From Clostridium sp. UBA699 (GTDB lineage Bacteria; Bacillota; Clostridia; Clostridiales; Clostridiaceae), in the NCBI GenBank assembly GCA_002298915.1, contig DBML01000001.1, positions 124,001-188,000 on the forward strand: a stretch of 64,000 nt of DNA. The letters are read 5' to 3'. Positions 41,930 through 50,649 of the stretch are shown one piece after another. A program made the position numbers and the translations under genes. The notes under the pieces are model-generated. The model searched no databases. It was given only the letters and a program-made list of their open reading frames with translations, and was not told the DNA's origin. Numbering within the stretch: the stretch's first letter is position 1; each line of letters begins with the position of its first letter.

Positions 41930-43403
41930 GATTAGCCTCTCCTTTGCTAAATATTTTATCAACAGCTTTTCCAAGTCTCCGAATGCCTTCCGGTATTGAA
42001 ATTTCATTTAATGCAGAAATGGAAAGCCTGAAAAAGACAGAGTCGGTATCAGTGTAAAAATACCTGTCTCCCATGGCAACCCGCACGCCATATTGCTCAA
42101 CAATCTTCTCCAAATCTTTAAAACTGCACTCTCCCCTAAGTTTAATCCATATAAGGTATCCTCCTGAAGGTTCATGCCAGTAGGCCAAGTTTTTGTCCAT
42201 GTATTTGTTCAGGGAATCGATAGCTATCTTCATTCTTTTTTTGTAAGTCCTGTTTAGCCGGCTTAAATGACGATCATAATAGCCTTTGCTGCAGAAATTG
42301 TATAATCCAGCCTGGAGTATCATGCTTGGAGATATTTCACTGAAATGGCGCAGGGACGCAAGTCTTTTTATACATTGACTATCTGCCGCTATCCACCCGA
42401 CTCTGATACCTGGGAAAAGCACTTTTGAAAAAGAGCTGCAGTAAATAACAGTCTTGTGTTTGTCCATTGACTTTACAGGAAGTGCAGTCTTGCCAAAATA
42501 TTTCATCTCTTCCTGGAAACCATCTTCAATCATAGGAATCCCATATTTTTCGGATATGCTGATCAATCTTTCCCTGTGTTCCTGGCTAGTGCTTATGCCT
42601 GTCGGATTCTGAAAATTCGGCATGGTGTATATGAGAACCGGCTTTTCAGAAAGAATCTTTTCTTCAAGTATATCTAAATCCATGCCGTTTTCGTTAACTG
42701 GGATCTCAACTGGTACAAGCTTGTATAAATCCAGCAAAGGAAATATTTCTTTGTATGTCGGCGATTCGATGACAATTTTTTTGCCGGGAATGGCAATCAT
42801 TTTCAAAACCAGGTCAATTGCTTGTTGGGTGCCGTTGGTCATCATTATTTCTTCGGGCAATGCGGAAATTCCATGGCTTTCGAGGTGCTTGCAAATGTAT
42901 TCTCTTAAAGGATAATATCCCAGTGGATCACCGTATTCGAAAAGTTCACCGCCTATTTTGTATATGGCTTCATTAAGACAGCACCTGAAGCTTTCGAAGG
43001 GAAGCACCGAGATATCTATATTCATAGTGCTGAAATCGATCAGACTGGAATTATGGTCTGATTGCATGCGGCTGAATCTACCATTAATATTGTCCCAGGA
43101 AGATATCTCCGGCCATCGGATTGCGCCTTCTACATCTGAAGAAGTCCTGCCAGTAATTTCTTTTCTTTCTCTGACCAACGGACAGGAGTTGGGCTTCAGG
43201 TCTACATATCCAAGGGACCAAAGCTCCTGATAAGCAAGTGCTGCTGTCGATCGGTGCACACCGGTCATCTGTGCAAGATTTCTAGTAGACGGAAGCTTAT
43301 CGCCTGCAGTAAGAGCCCTTCTGTTGATTTTTTCGATTATCTGCTGAATAATTTGCTTATACTTGGGTTCTCGTGATTTTTCATCAAGATTTATTATCAG
43401 CAT
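41922..43403 (-). CDS. MocR-type (GntR–aminotransferase) transcriptional regulator
   Basis: A 493-residue protein. The N-terminal winged helix of GntR type (YKQIIQQIIEKI … GDKLPSTRNLAQMTGVHRSTAALAYQEL) is fused to a fold-type I aminotransferase-like domain (TNGTQQAIDLVLKM; MPNFQNPTG; Schiff-base Lys in SSFSKVLFPGIRVG). MocR proteins sense PLP-linked metabolites and regulate adjacent amino-acid or PLP genes. The ATG follows GGAGG on the minus strand. It is the first gene of the operon with the desulfhydrase, which it probably controls. Confidence 0.9.
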   Translation of the reverse strand: MLIINLDEKSREPKYKQIIQQIIEKINRRALTAGDKLPSTRNLAQMTGVHRSTAALAYQELWSLGYVDLKPNSCPLVRERKEITGRTSSDVEGAIRWPEISSWDNINGRFSRMQSDHNSSLIDFSTMNIDISVLPFESFRCCLNEAIYKIGGELFEYGDPLGYYPLREYICKHLESHGISALPEEIMMTNGTQQAIDLVLKMIAIPGKKIVIESPTYKEIFPLLDLYKLVPVEIPVNENGMDLDILEEKILSEKPVLIYTMPNFQNPTGISTSQEHRERLISISEKYGIPMIEDGFQEEMKYFGKTALPVKSMDKHKTVIYCSSFSKVLFPGIRVGWIAADSQCIKRLASLRHFSEISPSMILQAGLYNFCSKGYYDRHLSRLNRTYKKRMKIAIDSLNKYMDKNLAYWHEPSGGYLIWIKLRGECSFKDLEKIVEQYGVRVAMGDRYFYTDTDSVFFRLSISALNEISIPEGIRRLGKAVDKIFSKGEANHE

Positions 43404-43769
43404 AAATTCCTCCAAAATTCCTCTTTTAATATAAGCATAACATTAATTTGGCTGATTAAAAGGGACAGTTTACGCCTTTTTTAAACAGACCAGTTGCTGC
43501 AAACCAACTTTGTCAATTTGGAATGCGTTGATAAAGCTATTTTTTTCCTGATACTTGAAGGAAATTGCATCAACTATGAAGAAATAAAAAATATTGGGAA
43601 TATTGCCAACCTTAAGAACGGTCAGATGTCTCAATTTTTTGTTGAAGAAATTCGAACGATCGACAAAAAATTAAATTTTGCAGAAAAAATTTGATGTACA
43701 GGCTATATGTTTAAATAAATGCAGGTATTGATTAATAATACTTGACTTAGAGGGAGGTTTAATTGAATT
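43404..43769. other. 366-base region between MocR and oxidoreductase genes
   Basis: Divergent promoters for MocR and the 2-oxoacid oxidoreductase operon are expected here. A 66-codon reading frame at 43494–43694 has no ribosome-binding site and no recognised motif; it may be a decayed gene. GAGGGAGGT (43750–43758) just before 43770 is the ribosome-binding site of the ferredoxin subunit. Confidence 0.4.
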
Positions 43770-43985
43770 ATGAAAGTTCTTGTGAGATCAGAAAGGTGCA
43801 AACAGTGCGGTTACTGTGTTGCCAATTGTCCCCGAAAAGCGATTTCATTTCAGGAGGAGATAAGTGCAACAGGCTACAGACCTGTATCGATCGATGATGA
43901 AAAGTGCATAGGCTGCGGTATATGCTATACAATGTGCCCGGACTGGGTGTTCGAGGTTTTGGGCGAAAAAGGAGGAGATAAATAA
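43770..43985 (+). CDS. 2-oxoacid:ferredoxin oxidoreductase, delta (ferredoxin) subunit
   Basis: A 71-residue 2[4Fe-4S] ferredoxin: CKQCGYCVANCP and CIGCGICYTMCP bind the two clusters. It is the electron-transfer subunit of a four-gene oxidoreductase (delta, alpha, beta, gamma order) and overlaps the alpha gene by one base (TAATG). Confidence 0.9.
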   Translation: MKVLVRSERCKQCGYCVANCPRKAISFQEEISATGYRPVSIDDEKCIGCGICYTMCPDWVFEVLGEKGGDK

Positions 43986-45043
43986 TGGGTGACATGATGA
44001 AAGGCAACATTGCCATTGCTGAAGCAGCGGTTAGAGCCGGAGCACGATTATATGCGGGATATCCGATAACCCCTTCGACTGAGATTATGGAATATCTTTC
44101 AGAGCGAATGCCAGAAGTTGGAGGAGTGTTTATCCAGGCTGAAAGCGAGGTTGCAGGAATAAATATGGTTCTGGGAGGAGCAGTATGCGGAGTGAGATCC
44201 TTGACTGCCTCATCAGGTCCAGGAATGAGCTTGAAACAGGAGGGTATTTCCTGTGCATCCGACGAAGAGCTTCCTTTGGTAATAGTCAACGTAGTGAGGT
44301 ATGGAATCGGTCTTGGAACACTTGACTCAGGCCAGTCAGACTACCACAGGGAAACGCGCGGAGGCGGTAATGGCGACTACCGATGCATAGTGCTGAGCCC
44401 ATACAGCGTTCAGGAAGCGGTTGAGCTGGTAGGCTTGGCCTTCGAGCTGGCTGAAAAATACAAGATGGTTGCTGAGATAATGACTGAAGCCGCATTAGGT
44501 CAGATGATGGAACCTTGCGACCTTCCAGAATTTAAAGATGCAGCAAGGATGCCTGGATTCATAGATGGAAAGCACACCAATCCAAGGACCTCCCCTCTAT
44601 ATAAGAACAGGATAAGGGAAGCCGGCGAGATCAAGGCAAAGTATGAAGCGGTTAAGGCAAATGAGCAGAGATGGGAGGAAGGCTATCTTGAGGACGCCGA
44701 TTATGTGTTCGTTGCTTTCGGAATACCTGGCAGATCAGCTATGGGCGCTGTAGAGCAATTGAGGGCCGAAGGACACAAGGTAGGCTTCATAAGGCCTATT
44801 ACCCTGTGGCCTTTCCCTGAGAAAGCCTTTGAAAAGGTTAATCCGAACCTAAAAGGGTACATAACGGTAGAGACAAACGCATTGGGGCAGATGGTGGACG
44901 ATGTTGCTTTGGCCGTAAAGAGACAGAAGAGATCCGAAACACCTGTATATTGCTTGCCTTATGTTCTTGGGGTACCTGCAGTGCAGAAGATCCACGATGA
45001 TTACCTGACGATCGAGGCAGGGGAAATGAAGGAGGTATATTAA
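43985..45043 (+). CDS. 2-oxoacid:ferredoxin oxidoreductase, alpha subunit
   Basis: A 352-residue alpha subunit of the KorA/VorB type. The pattern GNIAIAEAAVRAGARLYAGYPITPSTEIMEYL and QAESEVAGINMVLGGAVCGVRSLTASSGPG is the conserved pyrimidine-binding part of the TPP site. The complex oxidatively decarboxylates a 2-oxoacid to the acyl-CoA, reducing ferredoxin. The substrate (branched-chain 2-oxoacid, 2-oxoglutarate or other) cannot be assigned; separate small gamma and delta subunits favour the VOR/KOR group over pyruvate oxidoreductase. Confidence 0.9.
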   Translation: MGDMMKGNIAIAEAAVRAGARLYAGYPITPSTEIMEYLSERMPEVGGVFIQAESEVAGINMVLGGAVCGVRSLTASSGPGMSLKQEGISCASDEELPLVIVNVVRYGIGLGTLDSGQSDYHRETRGGGNGDYRCIVLSPYSVQEAVELVGLAFELAEKYKMVAEIMTEAALGQMMEPCDLPEFKDAARMPGFIDGKHTNPRTSPLYKNRIREAGEIKAKYEAVKANEQRWEEGYLEDADYVFVAFGIPGRSAMGAVEQLRAEGHKVGFIRPITLWPFPEKAFEKVNPNLKGYITVETNALGQMVDDVALAVKRQKRSETPVYCLPYVLGVPAVQKIHDDYLTIEAGEMKEVY

Positions 45044-45044
45044 C

Positions 45045-45788
45045 ATGGCAAAAGCAAAGAAAACACCTTCAATACTGACAAATCAGATGATGTTCTGCCC
45101 GGGCTGCGGCCACGGCTTGGTTTTAAGGCTTATTGCTGAATGCCTTGAAGAATTGGGACAGGATAAGAACGTAATATTCGGTATTGGAGTTGGATGTATC
45201 GGATTAGCGGGGATAGGGCTTGATGTAGACAAATTCGATGCACTTCATGGAAGAAGCGCCGCTGTCTGTACAGCCATGAAGAGGGTAAACCCTGATACAA
45301 TGATAATATCCTATCAGGGTGACGGCGATGCATACAGCATAGGAATAGCTGAAACTATGAATGCCGCCTACAGGAACGAGAATTTCACGGTAATAGCTGT
45401 CAACAATACAAACTACGGCATGACAGGCGGACAGATGAGCACCACAACGATGCCCGGTCAAAAAACGGCAACCAGCCCTCGCGGAAGAGACTGTGAAACA
45501 ACCGGAATGCCTCTAAAATTCCCTGAACTTGTAGCAAGCCAGTTCCCTAACGTTGCTTATGTTGCAAGGGGAACCATGACAACACCAGCCAATGTAAACA
45601 AACTGAAAGGTTATATTAAGAATGCATTGGAAGCACAAATTAACCACGAAGGATATTCAATTGTTGAGATTCTTTCACCGTGTCCAACAAACTGGGGAAT
45701 GACTCCTTTGCAGGCAATAGACAGAATTGAGAAGGAACTTATTCCTTACTATCCAATAGGTGAGTTCAAAACAAGGGAGGCGAAATAA
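45045..45788 (+). CDS. 2-oxoacid:ferredoxin oxidoreductase, beta (TPP) subunit
   Basis: A 247-residue subunit holding the TPP pyrophosphate site: FCPGCGHGLVLRLIAE, then GVGCIG, LHGRSAAVCTAMKRVNP, and the metal-binding GDGDAYSIG … NNTNYGMTGGQ. It forms the catalytic centre with the alpha subunit and starts one base after it. RBS AAGGAGGT precedes the ATG. Confidence 0.92.
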   Translation: MAKAKKTPSILTNQMMFCPGCGHGLVLRLIAECLEELGQDKNVIFGIGVGCIGLAGIGLDVDKFDALHGRSAAVCTAMKRVNPDTMIISYQGDGDAYSIGIAETMNAAYRNENFTVIAVNNTNYGMTGGQMSTTTMPGQKTATSPRGRDCETTGMPLKFPELVASQFPNVAYVARGTMTTPANVNKLKGYIKNALEAQINHEGYSIVEILSPCPTNWGMTPLQAIDRIEKELIPYYPIGEFKTREAK

Positions 45789-45790
45789 TT

Positions 45791-46327
45791 ATGAAAGAAA
45801 TAGTGTTCGCCGGATCGGGAGGACAAGGCATATTGACATCTGGTCTGGTAATTTCCCAGATTGCAGTATACAAAGGACTGAACGCAACCTGGATGCCATC
45901 CTATGGTGCTGCAATGAGAGGCGGTACCGCAAACTGCACAGTCAAGTATGGCGAAGGGATGATTTACAACCCTGCTCAGGAAAAACCCAATGTGCTGCTA
46001 GCTATGAATAATCCTTCCTTCCTTAAGTTCATAAAAATTGTAGCTCCAGGAGGCATCGTGGTTATTGACAAAGATATGGTTACCTGCGATACAGCTATAA
46101 GGGATGACGTGAGGGTCATATCTGTTCCTAGTGCCGCCATGTCAATGGAAATTGGGCACAGGCAGGGTGCCAACATAATAATGGCCGGCGTGATAGCAAA
46201 AGCTACAGGTGACTTCACTGAAGAGGAAGGCATAAAGGGAATGAACGACATGTTCAGGAAAAAAGGAAAAGAAAAATATGAGGAAATAAACACCAAGGCA
46301 TTCAAGCTAGGATACAATTTCATATAA
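45791..46327 (+). CDS. 2-oxoacid:ferredoxin oxidoreductase, gamma subunit
   Basis: A 178-residue gamma subunit: FAGSGGQGILTSGLVISQIA (nucleotide/CoA-type loop), PSYGAAMRGGTANCTVKY, and a C-terminal segment with RKKGKEKYEEIN. It completes the delta–alpha–beta–gamma operon and is followed by a terminator. Confidence 0.9.
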   Translation: MKEIVFAGSGGQGILTSGLVISQIAVYKGLNATWMPSYGAAMRGGTANCTVKYGEGMIYNPAQEKPNVLLAMNNPSFLKFIKIVAPGGIVVIDKDMVTCDTAIRDDVRVISVPSAAMSMEIGHRQGANIIMAGVIAKATGDFTEEEGIKGMNDMFRKKGKEKYEEINTKAFKLGYNFI

Positions 46328-46333
46328 AATAGC

Positions 46334-46371
46334 AGCTTTTGCAGAAAATATCTGCAGAAGCTCATTTTTTT
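46334..46371 (+). terminator. Terminator of the oxidoreductase operon
   Basis: AGCTTTTGCAGA (46334–46345) and TCTGCAGAAGCT (46351–46362) form a 12-bp stem with one G·T pair, followed by CATTTTTTT. Confidence 0.85.
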
Positions 46372-46477
46372 AAATATGATATGAAAATTAGTCTGGAATA
46401 TATCAGTTAGCAATGTTATATTATTGTTAGAATATTCTAATATTAAAATCTGCAGCAAATTGAAAGAAGGTGGAAAT

Positions 46478-47860
46478 ATGCCAGAAACGCATCTGCTTCA
46501 AAGCCGTCAGACTGTCAAACTAGGGTTGATCGTATTGATCAAAGAGCTTTTTCCAGAAGAATCTTTAAAAATAGCATATACAATAGGGGAGGGAGTATTC
46601 TGCAGGTTTAAGGATACCGGGATTTCGGTGAGAGAAGTCCGCCAGATCGAATTGAAGCTGAAAGAATGGATTCTGAGCGACCCTAAAATTGAGTTTTTAA
46701 AGGAGGAGGGTGGCTATTACCATTACCTTGTAGAGGGCAACGATATTAAAATGATTTATCCCTGTGAAACCAGCGTGAAAAAGATTGAAGCTTTCACGAT
46801 AATTCCCTACCAAGATGGATTCATTGTAAACTTTAAAGAACCTGATAAAGAAAGCGGTCTATGGGTTCCGCCCGACAAACTCTCCGCCACTTATGATAAG
46901 ACGCAAAAATGGCTTAAAAACATTAAATTGGAACTTCTACGTGACATCAACAACTATATCGCAAGTGGTGCAACAATGAAGCTGATCGGGATGACGGAAG
47001 CTCTCCATGAGAAGGAAATATCGGATATTGCAGATATGATTCTTCAGCGGAAGAACATACTCAGGGTTCTTCTGATTTCTGGTGCGTCTTCTTCCGGCAA
47101 GACTTCCTTTGCTCAAAGATTATCGACGCAGCTCATCGTAAACGGATTTAATCCGGTCACGCTTTCTTTGGATGATTATTTTGTGGACAGAGAAAAAACC
47201 CCGCTGGATGCAAAGGGCAATTACGACTTCGACTGTCTGGAAGCATTGGATCTTCCGTTTCTTAATCAGCAGCTTTCAGATTTGATTGATGGAAAAACCG
47301 TGGATACTCCAATTTTTGATTTTGTAACCGGCCACCGTTCCACAAAAACAAGGAAATTGCATGTCGGTCAAGATGAGATACTTGTTGTGGAAGGTATCCA
47401 TGCGTTGAATCCTGCCTTGTTCACAAATGTCAACAGAAATGTCTTGTTTAAAGTATACATCACTGCGCTTTATGAATTAAACATCGATTTGACAAACAGG
47501 ATACCGAGCACTGAAGTTAGAATGATAAGAAGAATTGTCAGAGGTGACCGATTCCGTGGAACTCATCCGGAGGAAACGCTAAAGCAGTGGGAAAACGTTA
47601 GACTTGGTGAGTACAATAATGTGTTTAAGTTCCAGGAAGAATCCGACGTCATGTTCAATTCCAGCCTCCTTTATGAAATTAATGCGCTGAGACCTTTTGC
47701 AATAGAGGCCCTGAACAAAATCGAGGATGACAGCCCATATGCGGAGACAAAGGAACGTCTGCTGAGGCTGATAGCTTTCTGTGAGCCGATGGATACCTCG
47801 AAGATTCCTTTCAATTCAATCATGCGTGAGTTCATCGGAGGAAGTATCTATTTTGATTAA
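46478..47860 (+). CDS. Uridine kinase-like nucleoside kinase, short N-terminus
   Basis: A 460-residue nucleoside kinase. The P-loop is GASSSGKTSFAQRL (about residues 208–221), followed by LSLDDYFVDRE and RMIRRIVRGDRFRG with nucleotide-binding arginines, and VVEGIHALN. Related clostridial kinases of about 550 residues carry a TGS-like domain plus a threonyl-tRNA-synthetase-like segment before the kinase; here the first is missing and only the second (about residues 30–70) is visible. ATG 46478 follows GAAGGTGG. It stands alone before the binding-protein-like gene. Substrate probably a pyrimidine nucleoside. Confidence 0.8.
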   Translation: MPETHLLQSRQTVKLGLIVLIKELFPEESLKIAYTIGEGVFCRFKDTGISVREVRQIELKLKEWILSDPKIEFLKEEGGYYHYLVEGNDIKMIYPCETSVKKIEAFTIIPYQDGFIVNFKEPDKESGLWVPPDKLSATYDKTQKWLKNIKLELLRDINNYIASGATMKLIGMTEALHEKEISDIADMILQRKNILRVLLISGASSSGKTSFAQRLSTQLIVNGFNPVTLSLDDYFVDREKTPLDAKGNYDFDCLEALDLPFLNQQLSDLIDGKTVDTPIFDFVTGHRSTKTRKLHVGQDEILVVEGIHALNPALFTNVNRNVLFKVYITALYELNIDLTNRIPSTEVRMIRRIVRGDRFRGTHPEETLKQWENVRLGEYNNVFKFQEESDVMFNSSLLYEINALRPFAIEALNKIEDDSPYAETKERLLRLIAFCEPMDTSKIPFNSIMREFIGGSIYFD

Positions 47861-47910
47861 TTAGGATGAATACCTGCTCTAACAAAAGAATATATGCCAG
47901 GAGGTGTACC

Positions 47911-48645
47911 ATGAGTATCGAAGATAAATCAATAAAAACAAAATCCCTTTCAGACCTCGAGAATGCAACATTTGCTGTTCTAGAAGGTTTTATATTTGAA
48001 GATTGGATTCTAAGCGCACTGCCTAATGCGCGTATCGAATATTTCAAAACGATAATGGACTGCATCATAGCGCTAAAAAATGATGAAGTGGATGCTTTTC
48101 CTTATGATGATGTAATACTAAGGTACTTTTTAAAAAATCTGGATGAATCATTCATAATTATTAACGATGATAAGCTAAAAGGTAGTGATTACGGATTTGC
48201 CGTGAACTTTGACAGAGGAGATTTGAAAAAAGCAATAGATGATACCATAGCTGAGCTGAAAGCTAATGGCATTTTTGAAGAGATGACAAAAAGGTGGTTC
48301 CCTGAAGTCGGAACGGTAGGGATAATGCCTAAAATTGAACTGACAGGGAAAAATGGGAAAATAATACTTGGCACGAGCACCTTGGAAAGGCCATTTACAT
48401 TTACCGTTGGAGATAATGTAACTACCGGTTTCGATATCGAGTTAGCAAAGCGCATATGCCAAAAATTAGAAATGGATCTGGAGATTGTCGTTATCCGTCC
48501 TTTTTCAGAGTTGATACCAACACTTGTTTCTCGGAAAGTGGACATGATCGGCGGTGCTATTATAATATCAGAAGAGAGGGCTAAGAAGGTTCTCTTTTCG
48601 GTACCTTATTTTCCGGTGAAAACGGGAATTTTAGTAAAGAAATGA
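47911..48645 (+). CDS. Leaderless, apparently circularly permuted solute-binding domain (SBP_bac_3)
   Basis: A 244-residue protein with two halves of one amino-acid-type binding domain in reversed order. Residues about 12–132 (LENATFAVLEGF … NDEVDAFPYDDV … DLKKAIDDTIAELKANGIFEEMTKRWF) match the second lobe and last helix. Residues about 148–244 (IILGTSTLERPFTF … TGFDIELAKRICQKL … ISEERAKKVLFSVPYFPVK) match the first lobe. There is no signal peptide or lipobox, so the product would stay in the cytosol. GGAGGTGTACC precedes ATG 47911. Either a true permutation or the inner part of a former tandem-domain protein. Ligand unknown. Confidence 0.75.
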   Translation: MSIEDKSIKTKSLSDLENATFAVLEGFIFEDWILSALPNARIEYFKTIMDCIIALKNDEVDAFPYDDVILRYFLKNLDESFIIINDDKLKGSDYGFAVNFDRGDLKKAIDDTIAELKANGIFEEMTKRWFPEVGTVGIMPKIELTGKNGKIILGTSTLERPFTFTVGDNVTTGFDIELAKRICQKLEMDLEIVVIRPFSELIPTLVSRKVDMIGGAIIISEERAKKVLFSVPYFPVKTGILVKK

Positions 48646-48681
48646 ACCTGTGAAGTTGGATTGACATAAGGTTCAAACTCC

Positions 48682-48723
48682 AAAAGTACGACATCCTTTA
48701 CAGTTTTAAGGGGTCGTACTTTT
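48682..48723 (+). terminator. Terminator after the permuted binding protein
   Basis: AAAAGTACGAC (48682–48692) and GTCGTACTTTT (48713–48723) form a perfect 11-bp outer stem with partial inner pairing CCTT/AAGG. Confidence 0.8.
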
Positions 48724-48774
48724 GCGTGAAAAAAGGTTTGCTCTTAAGAGCCATTTTGTTTGCCGAAATGAACG

Positions 48775-48993
48775 TTGAGGTGTGCATGCATACTGAGATT
48801 GAAAAATATTGTTCAATTTGCCTGCGTCGGCAAACGAACCACGGGAACCGAGGCTGGAACCTATCTCATCAGAGGTCCCGGATGGGAAGGGGAAGTGCCG
48901 CTGGGAGCTTCACAGATTTCTTCACCAAATAAGAATAAGATACCAACATTGAAAGTGATATTGACCGCAATAGCACTTTTATTGAATGTTTAG
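48775..48993 (+). pseudogene. Fragment of a DUF1254-family gene
   Basis: An open stretch encodes VGKRTTGTEAGTYLIRGPGW followed by EGEVPLGASQISSP, which strongly resembles the conserved core of DUF1254 proteins (GxRTTG…GxYLxxGPGWxGEVP). The rest of the several-hundred-residue gene is absent on both sides: upstream is the terminator region, and downstream the frame ends within about 20 codons. No good ribosome-binding site. It is a short remnant, evidence of gene loss or rearrangement here. Confidence 0.65.
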
Positions 48994-49026
48994 ATTGTTC
49001 AGAAGCAAACTAAGGAGAATGATTAC

Positions 49027-49560
49027 ATGAAAAAGGAACTTCAGCAGATAATAGGTTATATAATCGGTGGTTTACTAGTATTGATAATTATCCCGTATGG
49101 AATATATAGTGCATCTGAGTACTTTGATCCAATGATTGGTGTAAAGTTATTTCCGGTAGAACAATTTAGAACGGCTTTTGCTGTTGTATTGTTTTCAATT
49201 GGTTTTGCATTTGGGATTTGGTCGATTGTTGTACAAAACACAGTGGGGAAGGGCGGACCTCTGCAAATTGGCAATATTGAGATAAGCCCTAAAACGCAGA
49301 ACCTTGTTGTGACAGGACCATATAAGTACACAAGAAATCCTATGCTGTTCGGTGCTTGCCTAATGTATTTTGCATTCGCAGTATATCTGAACTCAGTGGC
49401 AGCAGCGATAGTTGTAATTTTATTTATGATTTTCATGTTGGTTTTTGTGAAATTATCAGAGGAGAAAAGGCTTGAAAAGGATTTTGGAAAATCATATGAA
49501 GAATACAGGAAGAGCGTTTCGATGTTCATCCCGTGGGTTCCCAAAAGAAAAGTGCGCTAA
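49027..49560 (+). CDS. Isoprenylcysteine carboxyl methyltransferase-family membrane protein
   Basis: A 177-residue membrane protein with four to five hydrophobic helices. The signature GPYKYTRNPMLFGA followed by a helix and EEKRLEKDFGKSYEEYRKSV is the ICMT/PEMT-like SAM-binding and catalytic region. Bacterial members methylate small or lipid substrates that are mostly unknown. AAGGAG precedes the ATG. AT-rich accessory region. Confidence 0.8.
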   Translation: MKKELQQIIGYIIGGLLVLIIIPYGIYSASEYFDPMIGVKLFPVEQFRTAFAVVLFSIGFAFGIWSIVVQNTVGKGGPLQIGNIEISPKTQNLVVTGPYKYTRNPMLFGACLMYFAFAVYLNSVAAAIVVILFMIFMLVFVKLSEEKRLEKDFGKSYEEYRKSVSMFIPWVPKRKVR

Positions 49561-49714
49561 AAAAAAGCATTTGCAGATTTGTATCTGAATGGGCTGAAGA
49601 GTAAAATCTTTGGCCTTTTTACGTGGTTTAAGACAAAAGGCATTTTACAAAATGTAATATATAATTGACATTATGCAATGTAAGATATATGATGTAAGTA
49701 AGGAGATGATGCTC

Positions 49715-49909
49715 TTGAAAAACAAAAAAATGAAAATCGCCAGAATAGAATCTGAAGTATCGCAGGAGCAATTAGCTGATATTGTCGGAGTCACGAGACA
49801 GACGATAAATTTGATTGAGTCCGGCAACTACAATCCTAGCCTTAAGTTATGTATTGAGATATGCAAGGCACTCAATAAGACTTTGAACGATTTATTTTGG
49901 GAGGAATGA
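49715..49909 (+). CDS. Small XRE-family HTH regulator
   Basis: A 64-residue regulator consisting almost entirely of a helix-turn-helix: SQEQLADIVGVTRQTINLIESGNYNPSLKLCIEI. The TTG start at 49715 is chosen because AGGAG lies nine bases upstream and it gives the usual N-terminus MKNKKMKIARIE; tandem ATGs at 49706/49709 are too close to that site. It starts a two-gene operon with the membrane protein downstream, a common small XRE/membrane-protein pairing. Target unknown. Confidence 0.85.
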   Translation: MKNKKMKIARIESEVSQEQLADIVGVTRQTINLIESGNYNPSLKLCIEICKALNKTLNDLFWEE

Positions 49910-49912
49910 TTT

Positions 49913-50386
49913 ATGAACACTGAGAAAATTTTAAAAGAAACTAAAGTGATCATGATAGCAACTCTGGTTGTTGGTTTGGTTCTCCTGGTAACAGGGATAT
50001 GCTTTGATTTGCTGGACATCCATATAATAAAAAACAACAGGGCGATTGTAGGATTGTCATTTATCCCTCTGAGCGTAGCTTTCGTTTACTACCTTAAGCT
50101 CACGCGAATAAAAAAATCTCCACAAAGTATGCGAGAAATTCTTGTGCATGAAAATGATGAAAGGCTCGTTGCATTAAAGAATGAAGCAGATGCAAAAGCA
50201 TTCAAAATTACTCAGGGTGCATTATTCTTGGCCTATTTCGGATATACATTAATGGTTCCGGAGGTCATATTTGAGTCGGTTGGATGGTGGATCCTGTTGG
50301 TTCTGCTCTTTGTTTCCTTTATATCGCAGGGGCTGATTCACACGAGAGTTACGGGGAAAGACAAATCTGAGGAGAATGAATTATAG
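49913..50386 (+). CDS. Four-helix membrane protein paired with XRE regulator
   Basis: A 157-residue protein with hydrophobic helices at about 14–34, 43–60, 97–114 and 122–142, and a charged loop between the second and third (REILVHENDERLVALKNEADAKAFK). It starts three bases after the XRE stop codon, with GGGAGG upstream. Function unknown; the loop motif HENDERL is common in membrane proteins of such HTH pairs. Probably regulated by the XRE protein. Confidence 0.75.
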   Translation: MNTEKILKETKVIMIATLVVGLVLLVTGICFDLLDIHIIKNNRAIVGLSFIPLSVAFVYYLKLTRIKKSPQSMREILVHENDERLVALKNEADAKAFKITQGALFLAYFGYTLMVPEVIFESVGWWILLVLLFVSFISQGLIHTRVTGKDKSEENEL

Positions 50387-50482
50387 CAAACCATTAAGCT
50401 GTTGAAATATAGGCATCGGCGTAAACGCTTTGGAAGGGAAGATGAGTTTCTGATAACTTGAAGCATAAAATGAATAATCGAG

Positions 50483-50530
50483 AAAAGTTCTGACCAGCTT
50501 AAAACAGCTGAGTTAGGACTTTTGTTTTTT
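50483..50530 (+). terminator. Terminator after the XRE/membrane pair
   Basis: AAAAGTTCT (50483–50491) and AGGACTTTT (50515–50523) enclose CAGCT/AGCTG and are followed by GTTTTTT. Confidence 0.8.
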
Positions 50531-50649
50531 CATCGAAATTTCCTATGACAGCCGTTACGGCAGCTGCAGAATCCTTAAACGATTATATACAGAATCTTCT
50601 GAAAACGTTATAATAAATGTAATAAATCTATTGGAAAGAAGGTATTGGT

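Noticed and set aside
43494..43694. 66-codon frame upstream of the oxidoreductase operon
   Set aside because: No ribosome-binding site, low-complexity AT-rich composition, and no motif; recorded only as part of the intergenic region.
48726..48932. 68-codon frame overlapping the DUF1254 remnant
   Set aside because: It is an alternative frame of the remnant; the DUF1254-like motif lies in the other frame.
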